Shown: piece after piece, positions 32,681 to 41,004 of the stretch
How positions within the stretch are numbered: the first letter of the stretch is position 1
Layout: each line of letters opens with the position of its first letter
Source: Streptomyces filipinensis
GTDB taxonomy: Bacteria; Actinomycetota; Actinomycetes; Streptomycetales; Streptomycetaceae
DNA: 64,000 bases
Reading direction: 5' to 3'
NCBI RefSeq assembly: GCF_014649495.1
Contig: NZ_BMTD01000001.1
Location: 843,276 to 907,275 of the forward strand
Notes under the pieces: generated by a model
Told to the model about the DNA's origin: nothing
Seen by the model: the letters and a program-made list of their open reading frames with translations, nothing else
Database searches by the model: none
Position numbers and translations under genes: made by a program

Positions 32681-33277
32681 TCACCAGGGGGCGGGCGGCG
32701 GTGCCGTCAGGATCTCCGTCAGCCGTGCCAGCCTGTCCCGGAATCCCCGCCGCGCCCGCGGCGAGCCGCCGTTCTCGCCCGCCGCCGCGCTGACCAGGTG
32801 CTGGACGGTGTCCAGGTCCAGCTCCGCACCCTTCGGCACCGCCAGCGTGTCGTGCGCCATGGCGGCGAGCTCGCCGGCGTCCGCGCCGAGGGCCAGCACC
32901 GTCACCCCGGCCCGGCGGGCGTCGTGGACCCGCTCCAGCAGCGGCGTGGGCTCCTCGGGGGCCACGACCAGCAGGGTCTCACCGCGTCGCGCCGCCTCGA
33001 TCCGGCCCGGTCCGACGGCCAGGTGAGGCGGGTCGCAGGGGCGGGCGTGATGCCGCACCAGGGTCGGGGCCAGTTCGGGCGTCCCGGACCACGCGGCCTC
33101 GTCCACCAGGTGCGCGGCCAGGTGCCACGGCTCGTACGCCGGCGTGCCCACCAGCAGCAGCCCGCCCCCGTGCGCCACCACCGACCCGCGCAGCACCCCC
33201 GCGAATCTCCGCGTGGCCCCCAGCCACTCGGTCCCGGCGAGCACTTCGCGCAGCAGCGCGACCCGTACGGCGTCCAT
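32681..33277 (-). CDS. SIS-fold-like hypothetical protein
   Basis: A 198-residue soluble protein. Its middle, VAHGGGLLLVGTPAYEPWHLAAHLVDEAA (residues 34-62), ETLLVVAPEEPTPLLERVHDARRAGVTVLALGAD (about 99-132) and AMAHDTLAVPKG (about 139-150), follows the SIS sugar-isomerase pattern of nucleotide-fold strands. The active-site serines are not clear. Actinomycete genomes carry many such SIS-like proteins without known substrate. It is divergent from the sialidase gene across about 110 bases. Function uncertain. Confidence 0.8.
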   Translation of the reverse strand: MDAVRVALLREVLAGTEWLGATRRFAGVLRGSVVAHGGGLLLVGTPAYEPWHLAAHLVDEAAWSGTPELAPTLVRHHARPCDPPHLAVGPGRIEAARRGETLLVVAPEEPTPLLERVHDARRAGVTVLALGADAGELAAMAHDTLAVPKGAELDLDTVQHLVSAAAGENGGSPRARRGFRDRLARLTEILTAPPPAPW

Positions 33278-33391
33278 GCGCCCGCATCCTGCCGCAACCG
33301 GCCACTCGTGACGCGGAGTTCACCCGGAATTCGCCCGCTCCGGGGACATACACCACCTCACCGTCCCCCCGCCCTCCCCGGGAGCCGCCCG

Positions 33392-34474
33392 ATGACCGAC
33401 GTCACCGTCCCCTTCCGCGCCGGACACGAGAGCTACGCCTGCTTCCGGATCCCGGCCGTCGTGTGCACGCGCCAGGGCACCCTGCTCGCCTTCTGCGAGG
33501 GCCGGGCGGACTCCGCCGCCGACCACGGGCGGATCGACATCGTGCTCAAGCGGTCCCAGGACGGCGGCCGTACCTGGGGGCCGCTGCGGGTCGCCGCGCG
33601 GGGCGGCCAGAACCTCGCCGGAAACCCCGCCCCCGTCGTCCTCGACACCGGCCGGATCCTGCTCGTGCACATCCGGGCCGCCGCCACCGCCACCGAGGAC
33701 GCCATCCTGCGCGGCAGGGTCAAGGCCGCCGACGGACGGCGCGTATGGGTCCAGCACAGCGACGACGACGGCGTGACCTGGTCCGCGCCGAGGGAGATCA
33801 CCGCGCAGGTGAGGAAACCCGGCTGGCGCTGGTACGCCACCACCCCCGGACACGCCCTCCAGCTCAGCGGCGGACACGGCGGCCGTGTTCTCGTCCCCGC
33901 CAACCACACCCTCCCGCCCACCGGCACCGACACCGGCGCAGAGCCGCGCTACAACAGCGGCCACTGCCTGCTCAGCGACGACCGGGGCGAGAGCTGGTAC
34001 CTCGGCTACCTGGACGAGAACACCGACGGGTACATCAACGTCAACGAGACCACCGCCGCCGAACTCCCCGACGGCCGCGTCTACTTCAACACCCGCAACG
34101 ACTCACCCTCCCCCGGCAACCGGGCCGACGCCCACTCCGCGGACGGCGGGCGGAGCCTGGTCAAGCCGTTCCGGCCGCAGGCCGGGCTGACCGCCCCCGT
34201 CTGCGAGGGCTCCCTCCTCCAGCTCCGCGACCCGGATCTGCTGCTCTTCTCCGCCCCGGCCGACCCCGCCTTCCGCGCCCTGATGACGATCCGCGCCTCC
34301 GCCGACGGCGGCGCCACCTGGCGCACGGCGCACACCGTCGACGGGCTGCCCGCCGCCTACTCCGACCTGGTCCGCGTCGACCGCGACACGGTGGGACTGC
34401 TGTACGAGACCGGTGACTTCGGCGCCTACGAGACGATCACCTTCCGCCGGGTGCCCGTGGACCGGCTCACCTGA
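33392..34474 (+). CDS. exo-alpha-sialidase (BNR/Asp-box, GH33-type), no signal peptide
   Basis: A 360-residue six-bladed beta-propeller. The N-terminal FRIPAV motif (R19, the first of the arginine triad) and four good Asp boxes (SxDxGxTW) are present: SQDGGRTW near 55, SDDDGVTW near 126, SDDRGESW near 196 and SADGGATW near 308, plus a degenerate SADGGRSL near 250. Family members release terminal sialic acid. Unusually, the N-terminus (MTDVTVPFRAGHE) has no signal peptide or anchor, so the enzyme would remain in the cytoplasm. The stop codon lies in a palindrome used as terminator. Confidence 0.9.
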   Translation: MTDVTVPFRAGHESYACFRIPAVVCTRQGTLLAFCEGRADSAADHGRIDIVLKRSQDGGRTWGPLRVAARGGQNLAGNPAPVVLDTGRILLVHIRAAATATEDAILRGRVKAADGRRVWVQHSDDDGVTWSAPREITAQVRKPGWRWYATTPGHALQLSGGHGGRVLVPANHTLPPTGTDTGAEPRYNSGHCLLSDDRGESWYLGYLDENTDGYINVNETTAAELPDGRVYFNTRNDSPSPGNRADAHSADGGRSLVKPFRPQAGLTAPVCEGSLLQLRDPDLLLFSAPADPAFRALMTIRASADGGATWRTAHTVDGLPAAYSDLVRVDRDTVGLLYETGDFGAYETITFRRVPVDRLT

Positions 34475-34494
34475 GCCGGTGGCGCCCGCGCCAC
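34461..34494 (+). terminator. hairpins over the sialidase stop codon
   Basis: ACCGGCTCA/TGAGCCGGT (34461-34480, 9-base arms, 2-base centre) spans the stop codon. GTGGCGC/GCGCCAC (34479-34494) follows at once. Both could end transcription before the F420-reductase gene, whose start is 18 bases further. No U-run. Confidence 0.4.
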
Positions 34495-34511
34495 GCACGT
34501 AGAGTCGCCCC

Positions 34512-35225
34512 ATGACCTCTACCGACAGCGCACAGACCCCCGCCAAGGCCCCGGCCAAGGACCCCTGGGACCTGCCCGACGTCTCCGGGTACGTCGTCGG
34601 CGTGCTCGGCGGCACCGGACCGCAGGGCAAGGGCCTGGCCCACCGGCTCGCCCGCGCCGGCCAGAAGGTGATCATCGGCTCCCGTGCCGCCGAGCGCGCG
34701 CGGGCCGCCGCCGAGGAGCTCGGCCACGGAGTCGAGGGCGCCGACAACGCCGAGACCGCGCGCCGCAGCGACATCGTGATCGTCGCCGTACCGTGGGACG
34801 GCCACGGCGACACGCTGAAGTCCCTGCGCGAGGAGCTGGCCGGCAAGCTCGTCGTGGACTGCGTCAACCCGCTCGGCTTCGACAAGCAGGGCGCCTACGC
34901 CCTCAGGCCGGAGGAGGGCAGCGCCGCCGAGCAGGCCGCCGCCCTGCTGCCGGACTCCCGCGTCACCGCCGCCTTCCACCACCTGTCGGCCGTCCTGCTC
35001 CAGGACCCGGAGACCGAGCGGATCGACACCGATGTGATGGTGCTGGGCGAGGAGCGGGCCGACGTCGAGATCGTGCAGGCCCTCGCCGGGCGCATCCCCG
35101 GGATGCGCGGCGTCTTCGCCGGGCGGCTGCGCAACGCCCACCAGGTCGAGTCGCTGGTCGCCAACCTGATCTCCGTCAACCGCCGCTACAAGGCCCACGC
35201 CGGGCTCCGCGTCACGGACGTATGA
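34512..35225 (+). CDS. npdG: NADPH-dependent F420 reductase (Fno/NpdG)
   Basis: A 237-residue Rossmann-fold enzyme that transfers hydride between NADPH and coenzyme F420. Visible motifs: VGVLGGTGPQGKGLAHRLA (nucleotide loop, residues about 28-46), SRAAERARAAAEEL for 2'-phosphate recognition (S and R after beta-2), VDCVNPLGF near 117, and AFHHLSAVLL near 156. Reduced F420 serves Ddn/FDOR-type reductases and antibiotic biosynthesis in streptomycetes. ATG 34512. A 10-bp hairpin terminator follows at 35232. Confidence 0.92.
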   Translation: MTSTDSAQTPAKAPAKDPWDLPDVSGYVVGVLGGTGPQGKGLAHRLARAGQKVIIGSRAAERARAAAEELGHGVEGADNAETARRSDIVIVAVPWDGHGDTLKSLREELAGKLVVDCVNPLGFDKQGAYALRPEEGSAAEQAAALLPDSRVTAAFHHLSAVLLQDPETERIDTDVMVLGEERADVEIVQALAGRIPGMRGVFAGRLRNAHQVESLVANLISVNRRYKAHAGLRVTDV

Positions 35226-35231
35226 CCCCAT

Positions 35232-35263
35232 GGGGGACACTGGTGACCTCAGCAGTGTCCCCC
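35232..35263 (+). terminator. terminator of the F420-reductase gene
   Basis: GGGGGACACT (35232-35241) and AGTGTCCCCC (35254-35263) are perfect complements around a 12-base loop, starting 6 bases after the stop. No U-run follows, typical of streptomycetes. Confidence 0.75.
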
Positions 35264-35285
35264 GACAGGATCCGGAGCCGACCCC

Positions 35286-35477
35286 ATGCCCCGCATCGCC
35301 CTCTACGCCCTCGTCGTCTGCGTCCTCTCCGTGGCCGCCGCCGTCGTCTCCTTCGTCCAGGGCAGCTGGCTGGGCCTCGTCTGGGTGCTGCTGGCGGGCC
35401 TGACGTCCAACATGACCTGGTACTACCTCAAGCGCGGCCGGGCCGCCGCCGCGCGGGGCGGGTCCGTCACGGGGTGA
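35286..35477 (+). CDS. small membrane protein, two helices
   Basis: A 63-residue protein, MPRIALYALVVCVLSVAAAVVSFVQG then LGLVWVLLAGLTSNMTWYYLKRGR, giving two transmembrane helices with a basic C-terminus on the cytoplasmic side. ATG 35286 follows CAGGATCCGGAGCC. The 3' end overlaps the convergent S2P protease gene by 11 bases. Function unknown; such small hydrophobic proteins are widespread in streptomycetes. Confidence 0.75.
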   Translation: MPRIALYALVVCVLSVAAAVVSFVQGSWLGLVWVLLAGLTSNMTWYYLKRGRAAAARGGSVTG

Positions 35478-36267
35478 CCTGGCAGATGTCGGGCGTGCCC
35501 TGCCAGAAGCGGTACAGCTCCTGGCCGCAGTAGCGCGGGAAGTCGCCCACGCCCAGGTGCTTCAGGAGGGCGTCGATGACGTCGAAGAACACGCTGTTGA
35601 CCGACGGCACCCACAGCAGCGCGAACACGAACAGCAGGCCGAACGGCGCGAACGGCTCCACCTGGCGCTTCAGCTTGTACGACAGCCACGGCTCGATGAC
35701 GCCGTAGCCGTCCAGACCCGGCACAGGCAGGAAGTTCAGGATCGCCGCCGTCACCTGGAGCAGGGCCAGGAACGCCAGCGCGTACTGGAAGTCCGCGGGC
35801 ACGCCGTCCAGCGCGTGCAGCCAGAACGGCGCGGTGCACACGGCCGCGAACAGCACGTTCGTCAGCGGGCCCGCCGCCGAGACCAGGCTGTGCCGCCAGC
35901 GGCCCCGGATCCGGCCGCGCTCGATGAACACCGCGCCGCCCGGCAGACCGATCCCGCCCATGATCACGAAGAGCACCGGGAGCACGATGCTCAGCAGCGC
36001 GTGCGTGTACTTCAGCGGGTTCAGCGTGAGATACCCCTTGGCGCCGACCGTGATGTCGCCGCTGTGCAGGGCCGTGCGCGCGTGCGCGTACTCGTGCAGG
36101 CACAGCGAGACGATCCAGGCCGCCGTCACGAACAGGAACACCGCGACGCCCGGCTGCGCCGCGTACCCGGTCCAGGTGGCCCAGCCCGTCACCGCCGTCA
36201 CGGCCAGGATCCCGACGAACACCGGGCTGACTCGGCGTTCGCCGCGGCGGGTGGTGGCGGTGGTCAT
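35467..36267 (-). CDS. site-2 protease family zinc metalloprotease (M50)
   Basis: A 266-residue intramembrane protease-type protein with about six helices. The zinc motif HExxH appears as LCLHEYAHART near residues 57-67. The third-ligand motif NxxPxPxxDG is NFLPVPGLDGYG near 180-191. This is the small M50B type that lacks a PDZ domain. S2P enzymes cleave anti-sigma factors or signal remnants within the membrane; no sigma/anti-sigma gene is adjacent. It overlaps the convergent small membrane gene at its 3' end. Confidence 0.92.
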   Translation of the reverse strand: MTTATTRRGERRVSPVFVGILAVTAVTGWATWTGYAAQPGVAVFLFVTAAWIVSLCLHEYAHARTALHSGDITVGAKGYLTLNPLKYTHALLSIVLPVLFVIMGGIGLPGGAVFIERGRIRGRWRHSLVSAAGPLTNVLFAAVCTAPFWLHALDGVPADFQYALAFLALLQVTAAILNFLPVPGLDGYGVIEPWLSYKLKRQVEPFAPFGLLFVFALLWVPSVNSVFFDVIDALLKHLGVGDFPRYCGQELYRFWQGTPDICQVTP

Positions 36268-36383
36268 CGGCGGCTCCTGTGCGGACGAGGACGGTCAGGT
36301 GTGCGACCGTACCGGCCGCGCACTCCTGGGGGAAACGTCTCGCGCTCGCCGTCCGGTTCCTGGAACCTGGGGGGATGCCACGG

Positions 36384-36890
36384 ATGAGGGTGTTCTACGA
36401 GGACTGGCAGATGGGGTGTTGCGGCACCCCCTTCGCGGTGGGCGACGAGGTGGCCTGGAAGCTGGTCGCCTACGACGCCGAAAACGTCCGGGAGGGCTAC
36501 GGACACGGCGCCGAGGCGTGGGTGGAGAACCACGGCGGCCCCGACCACCCCACCACCGGCCGGGTGCACGCCGTCGACCTCGTCCACCAGGAGTACAGCT
36601 TCCACCTGCCCGACCCCCGGCCCGCGCCCGTGGAGGCGGGGGAGGGGCTCGTCCTGCGGGGCATGGGACGGTGCCTGGAGCCGGTGCCCGGAGCCGTCAC
36701 GCTGGAGCCCGTCGGCAGCTGCCCGAAGTGGTTCGGGGAGGTCGAGCGCGACCCGGTGGACGGCCTCGGCCGGGTCCGCCGCACCTGCGGCGCCCTCGTC
36801 ACCCTGGACGCCCCGGACACCACGCACGTCCTGCAGGCCCCGTACCTCCCGGACGGCATCGAGGACGACGAGTGCGACGACCTGCCCTGA
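36384..36890 (+). CDS. DUF6578 domain-containing protein
   Basis: A 168-residue soluble protein beginning MRVFYEDWQMGCCGTPFAVGDEVAW, the DUF6578 signature. ATG 36384 has GGGGGG at an acceptable 9-base spacing; ATG 36375 would be directly adjacent to that run. A CC pair in MGCCGTP, a His-rich middle (HPTTGRVHAVDLVHQEYSFH) and an acidic C-terminus GIEDDECDDLP may relate to metal or redox binding, not shown. It lies 23 bases before the SARP-type regulator and may be co-transcribed. Function unknown. Confidence 0.85.
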   Translation: MRVFYEDWQMGCCGTPFAVGDEVAWKLVAYDAENVREGYGHGAEAWVENHGGPDHPTTGRVHAVDLVHQEYSFHLPDPRPAPVEAGEGLVLRGMGRCLEPVPGAVTLEPVGSCPKWFGEVERDPVDGLGRVRRTCGALVTLDAPDTTHVLQAPYLPDGIEDDECDDLP

Positions 36891-36913
36891 CGCCGCCCGA
36901 GCCCCCGGAGACA

Positions 36914-39900
36914 ATGGACCCCGTGCGCTATCGCCTGCTCGGCACCACCCAGGTATTCCGCCCCGACGGTACGGCCGTCCCGGTCGGCGGGGCGCGGCTG
37001 CGTGCCCTGCTGGGCGTGCTCGCGCTCCGGGCCGGGCGGACCGTGCCCGTGGGCATACTGGTCGACGAGGTGTGGGGCGCCGAGCCGCCCGCCGACGCCG
37101 CCGGCGCGCTCCAGGCGCTCGTCGGCCGGCTGCGCCGTGCCCTCGGCGCGGACGCCGTCGCCTCCGCCGACGGCGGCTACCAGCTCACCGCGGCCCCCGA
37201 CGACGTCGATCTCACCCGCTTCGAGCGGCTGACCGGCGACGGCCTCGCCGCCCTCGCCGACGGCGACCCGGCCAAGGCCGCCGCCGTCCTGGACGACGCC
37301 CTCGCCCTGTGGCGCGGCCCCGCACTCGCCGACCTGCCCGACCACACCGCCGAGGCGGCCCGCTGGGAGACCCGCCGCCTGGACGCCGTGCGCGCCCGGC
37401 ACGCCGCCGCCCTCGCCCTCGGGCACGCCGAGCGGTCCCTGCCCGAGCTCACCGCCCTGTGCGACGACCACCCGCTGGACGAACCGCTGCAGGTGCTGCG
37501 GCTGCGCGCCCTGCGCGACACCGGCCGCCCCGCCCGGGCACTGGCCGCCTACGAGGACGTACGGCGGCTGCTCGCGGACCGGCTCGGCTCCGACCCCGGC
37601 CCCGAACTGCGCGCCCTGCACGCCGACCTGCTGCTCACCGAGACCGCGCCGGAGCCCGAGCGCCCGGTCCTCGGTAACCTCCCCGCCCGGCTCACGTCCT
37701 TCGTCGGCCGGGAAGCCGACATCGAGGCCATCGGCGCCGATCTGGCCACCGCCCGCCTGGTCACCCTGCTCGGGCCCGGCGGCGCCGGCAAGACCCGGCT
37801 GTCCCAGGAGGCCGCCGACGCCGTACGGCACACCCAGCCGGACGGGGTGTGGCTGGCCGAGCTGGCCCCCGTGGACGACCCCGACGCCGTACCGCAGGCC
37901 GTGCTCACCGCGATCGGCGCCCGTGAGACCGTGCTGCACGGCGCCGGTGCGGAGAGCATGCGCGCGGTCGCCGACCGGCACGACGACCCCGTCGAACGGC
38001 TCGTGGAGCACTGCGCGCGGCGCCGGATGCTGATCGTGCTCGACAACTGCGAGCACGTCGTCGAGTCCGCCGCCCGCCTCACCGAGCGGCTGCTGGCCCG
38101 CTGCCCCGGCCTGACCGTCCTCGCCACCAGCCGCGAGCCCCTCGGTGTGCCGGGGGAGGTGCTGCGCCCGGTGGAGCCGCTCCCCGAGCCGGTCGCGCTG
38201 CGGCTGCTGGCCGACCGGGGCGCCGCGGCCCGCCCCGGATTCCGCGTCTCCGACGATCCCGGGGCCGGCGCCGAGATCTGCCGCCGGCTCGACGGACTGC
38301 CCCTCGCGATCGAACTCGCCGCGGCCCGGCTGCGGATGCTCACCCCGCGTCAGATAGCCGACCGCCTCGACGACCGCTTCCGGCTGCTCACCTCCGGCAG
38401 CCGTACCGTGCTGCCCCGCCAGCAGACCCTGCGGGCCGTCGTGGACTGGTCCTGGGAGCTGCTGGACGCCGACGAACGGGACGTCCTCGCCCGGCTGTCC
38501 GTCTTCGCCGGCGGCTGCGACCTGGCCGCCGCCGAGGCCGTGTGCGGCCCCGTCGCCCTGGACGCCCTCGGCTCCCTGGTCGACAAGTCCCTGGTGGTGG
38601 CTGCGCCGCTGCCCGGCGGGGCAGCCGACGGCGGGATGCGCTACCGGCTCCTGGAGACCGTCGCCGAGTACGCCGGCGAACGGCTGGACGAGACCGGCCG
38701 TCGCGCCGACGCCGAGCGCGCCCACCTGACGTACTACCGCGAACTCGCCCGCACCACCGACGCGTTGCTGCGCGGCCGCGCGCAGCGCACCGCGGTCGAC
38801 CGGTTCCAGCTGGAGTACGAGAACCTGCGCACCGCCCTGCGGCACGCCGTCGCCGCGGGCGACGAGCAGGAGGCGCTGTGCCTGGTGCTGTCCCTGGTGG
38901 TCTTCTGGCAGATGCGGGACCAGCGCATCGAGACCCGCACCTGGTGCGAGGAGGTCATGGCGCTCGGCCCCGACCCCTTCACCGCGCCCGTACGGACCGC
39001 CCGGCCGCTGTGGCAGCGCTGCACCGACGCCCCGCCCCCGTACACCGGCGAGATCCTCGCCGAGGCCCGGCGCGGCGTCCACCTCGCCCATCTCTCCTGC
39101 ATGGACCACGACCTGGAGACGTGGCAGACGCCCGAGGCGCAGGCCAAGCTGCACGCCATCGCGGAGACCTACGAGCCCGGGCTGCCGCAGACCTGCCGGG
39201 TGCCCGGCCTGCTCTGGTTCTTCGCCGTCATGCTGACCGGCGGCCCCGAGCGGATGTGGGCCGTCATCGACGCCTGTGTCCGGACCTGCCGCGACACCCC
39301 CGGTTTCGAGGGGGAACTGGCCATGACGCTGCAGATGCGCGCCAACCTCCGTGCCAACCGCGCCGAATGGGCCGACGACGCCTCCCGCGACGCCGAGGAG
39401 TCGCTGGAGATCTTCCGCCGCCTCGGGGACACCTGGGGCATCGCGGAGGCGCTGTCCGCCCGGGGCGAGGCCCGTGAACGCCAGGGCGCCTACCGCGACG
39501 CCGCCGAGGACTACCGGGCCGCCATCGAACACGCCGAACGCCTCGGCGCCCGCGGCCAGATGGCCGTGCTCCGCGCCCGCCTCGGCAGCGTGCTCATGCA
39601 GGCGGGCGACTCGGAGGCGGGCGAGCAACTGCTCCGGGACGTCGTCGCCAGCCAGGAGGGCTCCCTCAACGAGGCGATGCCCGCCGCCCGGCTCTTCCTC
39701 GGCTGCTGGCTGGGCCTGACCGGTCGCGTCCCCGAGGCGCGGGAGCAACTGCGCCTGCTGCGCGAGGAGTTCCAGATCTCGCACTTCGTCGTCTTCGACG
39801 CCATGATCCTCTGCCAGGAGGCCTGGCTGGACGCTCTCGACGGGCAGGCCGAGGCCGCGCTCGACCGGTGCCGGCGGGCGATGCGCCTCGCCCGCGACCC

Positions 39901-40183
39901 GCTGACCCAGACCATCGCCCCGCACCTGGACTCCGTCTGCCTCAACACCGCGGCGATGGCCCTCGCCGGAGCCGACGGCGGCAGCCGCGCCGTCGACGCC
40001 GCCCGCTGCCTGGGCGCCGCCGACGCCCTGCTGCCGGCCGGCCACATCCTCTCCGGCGTCGAGCGGCGGTGCCACGACCTGACCGAGGGCCGGATCCGTC
40101 AGGCCCTGGACGAGCCCGTCTTCCGGACCGCGTACGCCGAGGGCGGTGGCCTCTCCCTCGCGGAGGCCACCGCCCTGGTCTGA
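36914..40183 (+). CDS. large AfsR-type regulator (SARP DNA-binding + BTAD + NB-ARC + TPR)
   Basis: A 1089-residue regulator of the AfsR class. Residues 1-90 are the winged-helix Trans_reg_C DNA-binding domain (YRLLGTTQVFRPDGTAVPVGG, RLRALLGVLALRAGRTVP); 95-240 are the BTAD helical repeat domain. An NTPase follows with Walker A LLGPGGAGKT near residues 284-293 and Walker B LIVLDNCEH near 372-380, with LATSRE and GLPLAIELAAARLR as NB-ARC features. The C-terminal half (about 600-1089) is TPR/ARM-like. The LuxR helix-turn-helix of LAL types is absent. SARP proteins bind direct heptamer repeats at 11-bp period, and such an array lies upstream of the convergent exporter operon (42049 on), an attractive target. 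ATG 36914 follows CCCCGGAGACA. Confidence 0.93.
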   Translation: MDPVRYRLLGTTQVFRPDGTAVPVGGARLRALLGVLALRAGRTVPVGILVDEVWGAEPPADAAGALQALVGRLRRALGADAVASADGGYQLTAAPDDVDLTRFERLTGDGLAALADGDPAKAAAVLDDALALWRGPALADLPDHTAEAARWETRRLDAVRARHAAALALGHAERSLPELTALCDDHPLDEPLQVLRLRALRDTGRPARALAAYEDVRRLLADRLGSDPGPELRALHADLLLTETAPEPERPVLGNLPARLTSFVGREADIEAIGADLATARLVTLLGPGGAGKTRLSQEAADAVRHTQPDGVWLAELAPVDDPDAVPQAVLTAIGARETVLHGAGAESMRAVADRHDDPVERLVEHCARRRMLIVLDNCEHVVESAARLTERLLARCPGLTVLATSREPLGVPGEVLRPVEPLPEPVALRLLADRGAAARPGFRVSDDPGAGAEICRRLDGLPLAIELAAARLRMLTPRQIADRLDDRFRLLTSGSRTVLPRQQTLRAVVDWSWELLDADERDVLARLSVFAGGCDLAAAEAVCGPVALDALGSLVDKSLVVAAPLPGGAADGGMRYRLLETVAEYAGERLDETGRRADAERAHLTYYRELARTTDALLRGRAQRTAVDRFQLEYENLRTALRHAVAAGDEQEALCLVLSLVVFWQMRDQRIETRTWCEEVMALGPDPFTAPVRTARPLWQRCTDAPPPYTGEILAEARRGVHLAHLSCMDHDLETWQTPEAQAKLHAIAETYEPGLPQTCRVPGLLWFFAVMLTGGPERMWAVIDACVRTCRDTPGFEGELAMTLQMRANLRANRAEWADDASRDAEESLEIFRRLGDTWGIAEALSARGEARERQGAYRDAAEDYRAAIEHAERLGARGQMAVLRARLGSVLMQAGDSEAGEQLLRDVVASQEGSLNEAMPAARLFLGCWLGLTGRVPEAREQLRLLREEFQISHFVVFDAMILCQEAWLDALDGQAEAALDRCRRAMRLARDPLTQTIAPHLDSVCLNTAAMALAGADGGSRAVDAARCLGAADALLPAGHILSGVERRCHDLTEGRIRQALDEPVFRTAYAEGGGLSLAEATALV

Positions 40184-40191
40184 GCCACGGC

Positions 40192-41004
40192 TCAGCTCTT
40201 GGTGCGGAACTTGTGGATGGCGATCGGTGCCATCACCGCGGTGAGCGCCACCGACCAGCCCACCGTCATCCACAGGTCGTGGGCGACCGGACCGCCGTTC
40301 ATGAGGCCACGGGCCGCGTCCGCGAGCGTCGACAGCGGGTTGTAGTCGGTGAAGTGCCGCAGCCAGCCCGGCATCGACGTGGGCGGGGCGAAGATGGACG
40401 AGCCGAACTGCAGCGGGAACAGCACCAGGAAGCCCACGCCCTGCACGGACTGCGCGTTCTTCAGCATGACGCCGAGGGTGAGGAACACCCACATGATCGA
40501 GGAGGCGAACAGCGCGGACAGGCCCACGGTCGCGAACAGCCCCGCCCAGTGGTGGATGTGGAACCCGACCAGGACGGCGACGACCATCAGTACGGCCGTG
40601 GCGAACAGCATGCGCGCCAGCTCGACGGCGATCTTCGCGAACAGCACGGACCCGCGCCCGATCGGCAGCGTGCGGAACCGGTCCATGACGCCGCTGTTGA
40701 AGTCCTGGCTGAAGCCGGTGCCGACCCCCTGCGACAGGGTCATGCTCATCATCGCGATCATGCCGGGGATGACGTACTGCACATACCGCTCCTGGCCGCC
40801 GCCCAGCGCCTGGCCGATCGAACCGCCGAAGACGTACACGAACAGCAGCGTGAAGACGATCGGCATGAACAGCGCGTCGAACATCGACTCCGGGTCCTGG
40901 CGGATCCAGAGCAGATTGCGGCGGATGAGCGCCCCGGTGTGCCGCAGGTGCCCGCGCAGCGGGATGCGGACGTCGGTGGCGGCGGTGACGGTGGTGGCGC
41001 TCAT
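40192..41004 (-). CDS. ABC transporter permease (DrrB/ABC2 type)
   Basis: A 270-residue ABC2-type membrane subunit with six helices. Characteristic parts are LIRRNLLWIRQDPESMFDALFMPIVFTLLFVYVFGGSIG at residues 26-64, MDRFRTLPIGRGSVLFAKI near 110-128, and SIFAPPTSMPGWLRHFTDYNPLSTLADAARGLMNGG near 200-235 (the conserved Drr-type C-terminal loop). It pairs with the ATPase gene upstream, whose stop it overlaps in ATGA. Together they would export an antibiotic, metabolite or lipid. It is convergent with the SARP gene, 8 bases apart. Confidence 0.93.
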   Translation of the reverse strand: MSATTVTAATDVRIPLRGHLRHTGALIRRNLLWIRQDPESMFDALFMPIVFTLLFVYVFGGSIGQALGGGQERYVQYVIPGMIAMMSMTLSQGVGTGFSQDFNSGVMDRFRTLPIGRGSVLFAKIAVELARMLFATAVLMVVAVLVGFHIHHWAGLFATVGLSALFASSIMWVFLTLGVMLKNAQSVQGVGFLVLFPLQFGSSIFAPPTSMPGWLRHFTDYNPLSTLADAARGLMNGGPVAHDLWMTVGWSVALTAVMAPIAIHKFRTKS

